Shown: positions 42,801 to 54,800 of the stretch, one piece after another
How the letters are laid out: every line of letters starts with the position of its first letter
Numbering within the stretch: the stretch's first letter is position 1
Notes under the pieces: model-generated
What the model saw: the letters and a program-made list of their open reading frames with translations, nothing else
Told to the model about the DNA's origin: nothing
The model's database searches: none
NCBI GenBank assembly: GCA_013398955.1
Contig: VWPU01008487.1
Span: 145,589-209,588, forward strand
Reading direction: 5' to 3'
Source of the DNA: Callaeas wilsoni
Lineage: Eukaryota; Chordata; Aves; Passeriformes; Callaeidae
Length of the DNA: 64,000 nt
Made by a program: the position numbers and the translations under genes

Positions 42801-45800
42801 ATGTTTCCAGGCAGGATGTTCCACCACTTGTACTCAAACCCAAGAGCCGGTTCCGTCCCAGCAGGGCAGGCTTTGCACTCTAAGGGTGAGAGGGCAGAAA
42901 AGGATATCCCACAGTCAAGGCACATGTCAAACAGTGTTTTAAAGAATATAGATACTGCTTTTTAACCCTCTGGTGCAAGTAATAAGCAAAGAAAATAATT
43001 TATTTCTTTGTAGCTGTAAACAGTCAAAGTCTTATCAGGACCAGGAGAGTGGAAATGAGACCAGTATTTTATAAATTGTAGATCATAACCTTCTGGTAAG
43101 TAATCTGCAACTGGTCCCCCAAGTCACACTTACTTTTCAATAGATTCAGCTGAAGGTTTGATAAACAAGAGTTCCCATAAAATGCTGTAGCAGACCATTG
43201 GGCCAATGCGTCTCAGAATCTACAAGCCAGAGTTTAGGCTGGACAATGTTGGCAAGGTATTCATCTGACCGGGCTTAAAATGAGACTTTTGCAGAAAAGA
43301 ATTTGCCGTGGACAGGAGAATGGGTGAGGAGGAATTGCTGACTGTAAAAGTTCTGCTTCTCTTCTCAGAGTCCCTTAAAATAACTTTCAGGATGCTTATA
43401 TCAGCCAAGAAATGCATCCAGAACACAGCAGATCAACTTAGAGCAGCAATCCCTGATAAGAAAGGACTTAGGAGAGAAAACAGATATCCAAATCCTGCTC
43501 TCCAATGTTATTTAACAAGTATTGAACACAAAATAAACACTGACTTATGATGATGTGTCACTAAAGTAAGTCACATGCAAGCAGATGACTGCTTTTGGAG
43601 ACATATGAAATTTTTTTGCAGACTCCTACCCTGTGTCCCATCGGAAAATGTGCCTGGTGGGCAGGGAGTACAGGAAGACGAGGCGTTGTTGTAAAAGCCA
43701 GGATTGCAAGGTGGACAGTCCTGCCTCTCTCCAGAAGGAGGTAGGGTCAATGCGCCAGGGAGATCCTCTCTGCAGATCTTGGGTTCAATCCACTTGTACA
43801 TGATCTGAGTCTGGAAGGAGGAGACACTGAGCTCACACAGTGTACTATGAATTTTTAGGACTAGATGCACCAATGAAGGTCCCCCTTGTAAACTAAATTA
43901 GGGTATTCCCATCAATTGAGAACAAAACCAGACCTTGCACATCCAGGACAATAAAGGGAAGGGAGGGTAAGGGTAACAGAAGTGATTGAGTTCACAGGAG
44001 ATTCCAAGACATCAGACTTTTAGAATAAAACAAAAATGTGAAGCTTAAAACAATTACTACTGTTCATTCCTATTTAATTAGTAAATTTCCCCATGCAAAT
44101 GGTTCTGAGGAACATCAGATAAATAATTCTAACTGAATACGCAATCTCTGCATTTTAACCACAGTAACACAAAATGTAACTTGTGTCATATAAAAGCCCT
44201 TTACTGGGAAGGCATCTGTTAGCAGAGAGAACCACAAGTTCTGCATTTTTAATTCATACTGGCCTGTTCTTTGAAAAGTCCCCAATTTCTCTCCTGCCAT
44301 TTTTCACCTATTGAGAAAATACCAAAACCATGCAGGAGCTCTCCCAAAACCACTCCAATCCCTCATCATCACACAGGGAGCAGTGTTTATGAACACTAAC
44401 ATGAGTCAGTCCATGGTGTTACCATATACAGCAGCATCACCTCTTCATCATCACTCCCCTTTGAGGGCACAAGTTTCTGTCTTCAGGAGAAGGATTAGGT
44501 GAGATGCACCACCCACAAAGTTGTGTTTCAAATTTCATCTGACTTTGTGTCTCTCTCTGAAAGTGTTTTATATCGAAAGATGAAGCTTAGCTGAGTTCCA
44601 CAGCTGAGAAACCCAACTGGGAAGAGTTTCACCAGTCCACAGCTCCCACTCTGGGTACTTCCACCCTTTGGTCCCAGTTATCAGGGATCTTTGATGCCAG
44701 AGGCTCAGATAAGGGAGATTTCACCTTATGAATTTGATCCAGACCCTGTCTCCCTGGGCGTTGAGCTGCTTGCACTCAGGGTTAGCCCTCTGGTAACACA
44801 GAGCCCTTGAAGTATTGATCCAAAATGGGCTGGAATAAGCCTCAGTTCAGGCTCGGGCCCTGGCTCCTGGGAGCTCCAGTTAAGCTGAGGCTCTCATTCT
44901 CCCTCCCTGCCTGTGCTTCGTTGCAGCCATCCCTGTGCCAGGTCATGTTCCCTGGCTAACCCACATCCTGACTGACCCATGGACACAATGTTCCAGCTTG
45001 ATGTTGGCTGTGCCCCATCTCTATGGACTTGTCTGGCCACCTTGGTTGAATCTGGTCACTGGCACAGGATCCGCTTTGCCTGCTTTGCTCAAGCACTGAG
45101 GGACTGCTCCTGCTGCCAGAGTGGCACCTCTTCCTTTGGATCAGCCTGTCCTTGCTGCTCCTGAACACTTGGAGGATTTTCTGGAGAATCGCCCCAGAAA
45201 TGCTTCAGCAGCATCAGGGTGCACAGCATTTAAAATAAAAAGGCTCAGGAGCTGGCAAAGCACCTGTGTGGCTGCCCAGAGCCCAGACACACTGCACACC
45301 ACAGGAATCCTACTGCATCTGAGCAGGGAGAGTCAAAGGGTGCTTGTGGCCATGTGGTGAAGGGCTTCTCAGACTGTGGCTGAAGCATTCAACCTGGGAT
45401 TTTTAAATCAGCAGGTAGATGAAATGTCAAGAGTCAAGTGCCTAAATCTCCTGAAGCCCCTTCTACACATGGAGTGAGACAGCAGAAGGGAGGCAACAAT
45501 CTATTGTTCAGTGAAAAACTGGCTTATTTTAGCAACCATGGATCAACAGGCTGGTTCTTTACAGCCACTGTTCTCCTGAAGATGGCCTGCAGAGTCAGGC
45601 CCTCTCACTGAGCTGCATCACATGGAGAGATTGCTGGGGAGTACAGCAAACCTGAATCGATTTCCAGAGATGCAGAGCAGTGAAACCAATCCTGAAAACT
45701 CAGCCAGTATCTGTGTGCCTGTGACACCTGCTGCTGTCATTGCAACTGGACAGTGAAGGGTGTCTGCAGAAAAACCCCACTTTGCATTCCAATGATGTCC

Positions 45801-48800
45801 ATCAGTGAAGAGGAAGGCCAGTGAGGAGGCAGAAAAAGGGTCTATAATAGGAACCCGTCCAGTGCCAGGAAGACTTGGATCACATAGAGCAGTGACACGA
45901 CAATCAATTAAAGCTGTACCCGGGAGTGTAGCTGTGAACAGTGCTGCTAATTTCTTGAGTCACTAGAGACAGTTAACAGAGCAGAAATCAGTGAGTCAAG
46001 ACCAGGTTGCAGAGCCTGACAGCTCTGGGGCTAAACTCACTGATGCTTTGTTATCAAAGCATACGAGCTCTCAGCTGCATTTTGACACTCGCTGATAAGG
46101 AGACTCCAAAATACTCCATCCTGCCAGCAAATGTTAGGCCAGCAACATACAGGTGTTAGGGAATTTGACTATTTGCAATTCCATCTGAGAGATGGGATCT
46201 AAGAAAGATCAGAAAGGAAAGAGACAAAACAGGCCTGACCATGTGTCCACACCTCAGTGGACTTCCTATAGCAGTAAACAGGAGTTTCTTCTCCAAATTC
46301 CTCCAAAAATCCCACTTGACTGCTAGGACAAAGCCAGGTTCCACCAGCAGGTCCCTCTACGAGACACCAAGTGGATCTAACATCTCTGGATGCAACAATG
46401 TCCTGAGAGTCCAGGTGATTTGAGGCATCCCATGGGACAAACACATTACCAGCAGCTAAGCTGCTGCACATGAACACTCCAGGCTATGTATATCCCATTA
46501 TTTTACCAGACCACAGGCTCTTCTTTGATGCGAAAACCAAGGGACATGACACACATCATACCTATGCAGCCAAACACTCTTCCACCTGAAACAGAGATGG
46601 TCATATCCAATGCTCTTGGGGCATGGTATCACCTGAATTATGCCTGTGTGCTGCTGGGACAGTCATCACAAGCTTAAAGTATGCCAGAAAGATTATTAAC
46701 AACTAAAGAGATGGGTTTATGCTGAGACAGTACTTCAACCTGTGCTCCAGCAGCATGGAAGTAAGGAAGTAGCCCCAGTGACCCCGTCAGACCCATCACA
46801 AGTGCAAGGAGCTTATCATCTCACAACACACCCCTTAAGCAGACCCATATCTGGCAGATTCTTACAGAGGGATGAAGGCTGCAGAGAGGGTAGGCAAAGG
46901 GCAAGCCCAAAGCCTCAGAGAGATTAATGCTGGAAGCAAAATTGAGAAAGTAATTGGGAAAGGGATTCCTAAAAAAAACTGCCTTGTTTTCAGGTGCAGA
47001 GATAGGAGTAAGGTCGGTGAGCTTAAAAACAGTATCATGCCTTCTACTTACTTTTCCCTCCTTATCACATGGGGTATGGATCTGGAAAAAGTCTTTGCTT
47101 GTGCACGGAGGTCGCTCCATGCATGCACTGGATCCCTCATCTAAAAGAAAAGGTGAGAAACAGGATATGAAACTATCAAATGGTTCCTGGAAACAAACGT
47201 AACAAGCTTGAAATCTGGAGGTTAAAATGAGTCAGCAGAAAATTACAAAACGAAAATGAAAAATCAATCTCTTAATGGAGTCTGCACGAACCTTCCCTGG
47301 AACTGAGGCAGAGGAACAGGGAAAATATTAGCTCTGCTTATACTCTCACACTGAAATTCACTGTTTCAGTGTACACAGGGACAACTACTAGGAAGAAGTT
47401 TTTTACTCTGAGGATGGTGAGACACTGGAACAGGTCACCCAGAAAAGCTGTGAATGTCACATCCCCGGAAACAATCAAGGCCAGGTTGGATGGGGGTTTG
47501 AGCAAACTGGTCTAGTGGAAGATTCCCTGCCCATGGCACAAGGGCTGGAACGAGATGATCTCTAAGGTCCTTTCCAACCCAAACCATTCTACGATTCCCT
47601 CAAACCCTCACCCCTTCAAACAGAAATTTATACAGCTTATTAAGCATGGGAATATGTTCTCACTTGATAAGGAACAAAATCACTGTAACCCTGTAGAAAC
47701 TTCCTTACAACACTGGACCAATTTTTTCTCTTGCCAGATTGTTTTGCAATATTTCCATTCCCACCATGAGCACAGGCACAGGTCCTCAAGCATTTGCCAC
47801 AACCGGTGATAGCAGGTTCTATGGTCAGTAACTGATCCTCCAAGAACTTTCTTAAAACTGCTACAAGGAAGAAATCTGAAGACTTTTTGACTATGAACAA
47901 TAGATTAAGACCATGTTATTTGAAGATCACCACCTAACCACAGCTGGAAATGCAGAGGACTTTAGGACTAGGTTTTGCAACTAGATCACCACATTTTCCA
48001 ACCACACAGGAGGCCGGGGCAAGCCAGGAGGGAGTGTTTGGAAAGGACATTCCTCAAAACGCATTAAGGCTGAAGGTAGTGATGAAGCAAATTTGTGACA
48101 TCGCCAGCCTATAACACAAATTACCACGAGAGGGCCCAGCACAACTGTCCTGTCCTTCAGAAGAACTATCCCCTTCCAGGTCATAAAGGTCTCCATCCCT
48201 TTACGTTAACATGGATGACCCTAACAACGTTTGACTGGGGCCCATCATGTATCTATGTGCCCTCTGCATATTTTGGCAAGTCATTCATTTCCCTTCTACA
48301 TATCAACTGGAGACTATCATTGCTGGATACAACCACTCACATCTGAAACAGCCTATGACTGCACATACTCAGACCTTCCTGATTTTGCTTAACCCATTTG
48401 GTTTATGTACCTGCATAATACATTTCTTCTTTACACTTGGTGCACTCTTTAGCTCCCTTCTCAGAGTACGTGTCTCGTGGGCACACCTGGCAGCCAGATG
48501 CACCTGGTTTGTCACTGAAGGTACCAGGCTTGCAAGCAAAGCATTCAGATGTGTACGCAACTCCTGCAAGAAAAAATCCAGGTAAAGCACTGAAAGAGAT
48601 ACATCCATAACGGCTGCCTACCCAGGCTTATGGCTGAGAGCAAACCAGCTGTATAAAACAGCATAAAAATTACACTCAGTTTCACCACTCTCTTTAGACA
48701 CTTTGACTTTGCTGACACATAATTTAGGTCTTTAATCGTTAGTCCTCAATGCAAGTCTGACCCATCTAAGAACCTTATATGACATTCTTAGTTTTATTAC

Positions 48801-51800
48801 ACTTAGACCAGGACCAAAAGAGCAATCCCAGATAAAACAGATCATTTGAATACTAATTCAACTGTCACTGTTATGATATATATCCATTTATCACTGTTGA
48901 GAGGCTTACCAATAACCACAGTCTTTCTATGTAACAATAAAGAAAATCTGTTTATTCATTTTTCTCTCTATTTGCTAAGCCAGTCTTCTCCAGTAGATGG
49001 CAACATTTACCAGATAAACTAATTTTTCAGCCTTTCCTCACTGTGAAGTTTTGCTGTTCTGTTTCTACTCTTCAGAGGAGACAGGCGGTAAGAGGCTAAA
49101 AAAAACCACTTCAGTGCTGTAGGCACAGCAGTAGAAATAGCACTTGGCAAACATTGTGACCAAAGAGTGAGATAAAACCTCAAAGACAAATACTACTTAC
49201 CTTCAATTGTGATGTTCTTCACTAAAACTGGTTTTACCACTTTGGAGCCCATGAGAATCCCTGTTGTTCTCCAGTATAATATATTGCTACCTGATTTCAG
49301 AGTTACCTGCAACAACACATGTGAGTTAGCAGACACCCTCTCACCAAGACATTGTGCTTTTTCCTACTTCCATTATTCAAATTTCTTGCATCCTAGCAGC
49401 TTTTCCTATGCTGTTTAGTGGGTCAAGAGGTGATGGGAAAACAATAGACAGATGCTGTACAGACGTATCTGAGGAGTGCCAAAGTGTGCTTTATAAAAAT
49501 GTTTCTCAACACCCCATTTGGAAAACCACCAAGATCTCTTTCTGACCTTGTTGTAAGCAGAATTTGGAAAAAGCTGTTCCTGCCTTTATCCAATTACCCC
49601 TGGCACTCAAGAGCTTTTATCTCCAGCTTTATGCTCAGATATAGTCAATCAGTTTGTTTTTAAAGCCTTGTGATACACTTTTATAAAGAAACTCAACATG
49701 ACCCAGAGTTTGAAAATCCAGTTCACAAGTGACTTTTGTTTATAGGTTTTAAAAATCAAGCTCTGCCTGCATGTAACACTACAGTATCAAGCTAGGCACA
49801 AACCACGGCTGTCCCCAGCAGCAGTCTCATCCCTCCTGCTCACTTCTGACCACAAACAGCAGATGAGATGCAGAAAACAACCTGGTTTCTGACTGCCCTG
49901 ACCCACTTGTTTTCGTGGCGTGGTTCAGCAAGCGGCAGCACAACCCCTGTGGAAGGATGGTGGGTTGGTGGCATCATGGCTGAGGTAAGGGGCAGCAGGA
50001 AGGCAGGACAGCTCTTCCAGCAGGAGTGTTGGTGCCTTCTGCCTTCAACTCACTTGTGTAACTACGGCATCACTCATTACTAAAAGCAGCAGGTTCACCA
50101 AGCCCCTGCCAGGCCTGCAAAGCTGTACCACATCTACTAGCCCAGTACAAGATGTTTACTGCCAACACAGTGAAAATGGCCTGAAAGTGCTGTATTTTCA
50201 CACAAGAAGAGGGATAAACTCTACCAGCATAAAGGTCCAGGATAATGCGATTTACAGCAGCGTTGTACAGGCCTGGCAGGACCACAGTTTTTGTCCACCC
50301 AGGATAAAGAGTTGAAAAATTTAGCAAAGTGGAAATACAGCATATTGTATCTCCCACATCAAAACGGCTCCTACCCATAGGGCCAGAGGAGAGCTGAGCT
50401 AGCACATGTAACAGGGGAACTGGGACCATACCGAGACAGGCCGTGTGAGGTGAGGTACCCAACACCAGCTCCAGTGCAGCAGGACTCACATGCTGAGAGC
50501 AGAGGCTGCAGCTACTGGAAAATTGTGCTCACACAAGACCCCTTGACAGGATTTACAGTGCATAAAAAACCTTTCAGAACACCCAGAATTATCATCTCAC
50601 CTAGCTCATGTGTCTACATTTCAGCCAGCCATCCCAAAATCTTTAATAGACAGTGACAACACCTGCACACCCCAGATGATGAGCTCAGATGGCACCATCT
50701 CCCACGCAGAGTGCCTACATCTCTCAGCTCACTCAGGTCAATGCCCTGGCCTTGGATCTACCTCTCAGCTCATGACACTCACCCCTCCTCAGCCATCTTC
50801 CAGCCTCTCAGTGTACCGTGCACCGTTCTTGCACCTGAGCTAACAGGAACTCCAGCTGGAGCTGGCTCAGAATACAGTGTCTCCTCCAGGAGGGTAAGCA
50901 GACCATGGAAAACAGAGATGCTGCTGCCTATGCCCACAAAAGCCTTTTTCTTCTGGCATAGTGTCACCTGTGCTGGGCCTTTGTTGATGCGGCTCTGGGG
51001 ACAAGGGTATGAAGGTAGAGCAGAAGCCAGGCCTCAGCTGATGAGTTGGTCTGCACGTGGTCCGTTCACAGAGCAAACTCAGCTGGGTCAAGGGCCAGCC
51101 AAAGGGCTCCTGCCCCCAACACGGACAGGCTCACATCGTGCTGCACGAGCCACCCTGCTGCTGCCAGCTTGTTTTTCACGCAAGGTCCCGTGGAGCTGGG
51201 TGCAGTCCAGCTCTTCTGCACACACCTGAGAATAAAATGCCCATCCTGCTTGTCTCACATACACACCCAACTCCCACTGCTCTGCCAAGACGCAGGGAAT
51301 AATCTTGTGCTCTCATGAGAAAACAACTGTTGTACAAGATTTCAATTACAATCATGCAGAGTGATTGTGGCATGCAGATTTGCATAAATCTATTTAACCT
51401 CATAAAACACTTGATTCAAAGCCCAGGGCAATCAATACAAAGTCTTGCATCTATATCATTTCCTTTGGGATCAGCCCCTTAGGGATCTCCACGACTTTTC
51501 CCCTCAGTACTAGGAAAGCTCTGCTTCTTCAAATGCACTCACAGGAGCTGGCCTGTGTTTGGTGCCTGGACAGAGGAAATCACAGACATCTCTAAATGGA
51601 AAAAAACTTCATGAAGGAATTTTTCCTGCACTTACAGAATGAGAGCCCCATTCCCCGTTGTCTGTGAGCTTCACCCATTTGTCTGCTGTAGACTCCATTT
51701 CTTTGCACTGGTCATTCTGTATCTGTAAATAAAAACACAAGATCAGTGACTACAATCAGGTGCATCTCTCTGTCAGCATGACGACTTCTGGGAATTATAA

Positions 51801-54800
51801 GATTCAGCTCTGTTCCTCTTTTCTACGTATTTAGACAGCTGCCTTAGTTGTGGCAAAATAAACCACCAACTTTCAACATCTGCTACAGCTTAACAGTGCC
51901 TCCAATGGCCCCCTCTGACACAGATGGCAAAAAAAGAGCAGGACAAGAAGATCTCAGACTTGTCCTCACACTATATGGTCAGGCAAGGATGCTGAGCATC
52001 TTGTATTGCTGTATCCTCCTTCTCCTGAGCCTATCAAAACTTAATTGTCTAAAATCCAGAGGCTTCCAAGTCATAGGGGAAGCAAGAGTGGATGGGCCAA
52101 AGCTGGAAGACAAAGTGTTTTCTCTACAGCCAATATGTGCTTTGTCTTTGGCCTGCTGCCACCTGACCTAGGGATGAGAGTAATGCTATCAAGATGAGGC
52201 AACACGCCATGGAAAGTCTTTCCTGGCAGAAGGGTAAGGTTGGTTGTCCCTTGCCCAGCTCCAGCGCAGCTCAGAAGCGTTTCCTTACAGCAGGGTTTGG
52301 TGCACTTCTTTCTTCTTATAACTGTCTTCTCAGAGGAAAAAGTATGAAGACCCTCTGAGGCATGAGATCACATAGCTTTTATTGCACCAGGGAGAAAGGC
52401 CACTCCAACACTTTCAGATACTTGACCTGGAGTCAAGGATCCTCCTTAAAGTTGCTCTACATCAAGTCTGAAAGAAGTTGCGCAACCCCACATCCTCCAA
52501 AGCATCTGTACACTCAATTCCCACCTAGGCCAACTGCATGGAGGAAAAGAGGTGAGAAGAAGCACTGTGTAAAAGGTAGATCCCTAATTATCTTGTGCAA
52601 CCTGAGCTACAGCACCCTTGTGTCTTGGTTCTCATCTGCAAAAATGAGGTAAGAATAGATAGCCTCCTCACATCAGGTGTAAAGGGCTTCAATATGTAAA
52701 CAGAGCCAAGGAAGGGCAGATCAAACACCTCACCATTTCCCAGTAACCTGCCACTGCCACTGAAATGCCACTGTCCAGAGCTGAAGTGTCATTGTTAAAT
52801 ACATTCAAGCACAAAGGCAAGCTGGAGGAAAAAAAAGTGACTTTTACAAGAGCATTAAATATGGTTTCCCTGAAATATCGAGGCTGACTAGGAATGTATG
52901 GGCATTTCTATAAAGGACTGCACCACTCACTGCTTCTTGAACAGGGAATGATAAATTCAGAGAAGGTGAATGAGTGGGATATGGATAAAAGCAATAATCA
53001 AGAAGCCATTTTCAAAGCCAGTGCTCAGAGAAGCAATATATTTGCACCATTGCAGGAGCAGATCTGCCAGTCAGTCAAGCAACTGGAGCTTGGATTCATA
53101 ATCCTGGCACATTCACCTGACAGCAGAAAGCATATTTGCTTTCTTCCCATGAAGAAGGAAGGATAGTCTAATACAAAACAGAAGTGGCTAAATAACATTG
53201 CCTGCACAGTCTGTTATCAAAGTGCAACAGCAATCTATCACACTGATGTAGCAGCACGAAGGTGCCTCCAACAGGTAATTTTTGTCTTCCTTTCCCAGTT
53301 CTACTGAGGATAAGGATACTTTGCGCTTTTTCTGAAACTTCAAGAAATATTAACCAACACCAGCTAAGACTTCTCACTCCTGTGAGGTGCCATGAGCTGT
53401 GTTTTTCTGATGAAAAAACAGAGATTGTCAGACAGATACAGGGGCAGTAACAGAGGAAACTGAAAATTTCCAGTCATCTGTCTCTCTGAGTCACCCTCCC
53501 ATTATATTTTTTTCTGTACCAAATGGCAGGTACAACATGACAAGGACAGTGGAACCTTCCAAAGCACCTCAGTAATGTGGGGCATCTACATCCCACAGCA
53601 AATCCTGGTGCTGGGAACCCTCCAGCTCACTGGACACCAACCAGTCCATCCAGGTGGGCAGAGCAGGGTTGCCTTCCCCATTCTGGTCACTGCAAGCCCA
53701 GCCAGACTGTTCCCATGTCAGACCTAACGATTCTAGCCCCTCCATTTCACAGTGCAGACACATCCTTGAGCCTAATTCCTACTGAAAGTCATCTGAATTT
53801 CTCCTGCTTTTCTTTTCATCTTAATTACTAAATTACTAGGACACAAATTGACCTAAAACTAAAGTTTTCCACATACTACTGCCTTGGAAGAAATCTTTTT
53901 AAATGCCAAGTCCCTTCAAAGACATCTCCAGTCAAACACCCCCAAATGGGAGCATCTACCACCACTACCTGTCTTGCAAAAGGCTGGACTAACTGGGGCA
54001 GTCATGACCCCTAATGGAAAAATCCCAGCACATGGCAGAGAGGATCAGTTCAGACTGAGTTCTGAAGATTAAATAAATGCCACAAGACAGTATAAGTGAC
54101 AGAAAGAGAAGCAGATTTTTTTATCTTGTTCAGCAATAACAAGCTACGGGCATACAGGGAACTTAAAAGGGGGGAAAGCTGCTGCTAATGATCTTTATTT
54201 GGGTTGAATTCTTAACATTCATTTTGGTTGGATTCACCATATAAAAGGCCTTACAAAAAACTCAAAGAAGATGTTGTTGTCAATATACTGGTACTCGAAG
54301 AAGACAGAGCCGGATTTCTTCAGGTGCACAGCGTAGATGAGAGAAACTGTACAATCATCCCTGTTTGACTCTATGTAATTCCCTCGAGGCGTCCATGAAG
54401 AGCTGATGAACATAAACAAAACAAGCCTCAGCTGAGATCACACATACTGAGGAGACTTTTTGTACACTACTATACAAAAACACGTTACATAACAAAGACC
54501 CCAGAATCCCACAACAGCTAACTGCAGTGAATTTTTAAATTTATTACAGGATCTCAGTTTATTTTTCAGATATAGTAAATATAATGATTTTATTTTATAT
54601 CTATTTTTATATGTTACATGAATAATATAAAATATAATACTTTTCATTAAACTGTGCATGGGAAAGGATATGGTACAAAAAATTTAAGACTCAGCCTACA
54701 TAAGAAAGGTTTACTATCCACAGGTTCAATATACCTTCAATTACACTCAGAAACAGCTTTCTGCAAGCACCACAGGTCTCTAAATAGGCTGTAAAAGGCC

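Noticed and set aside
50711..51229. 172-codon + strand frame, with several overlapping frames on both strands
   Set aside because: GC-richer intron sequence in which all frames are unusually open; low-complexity composition, no recognisable domain.
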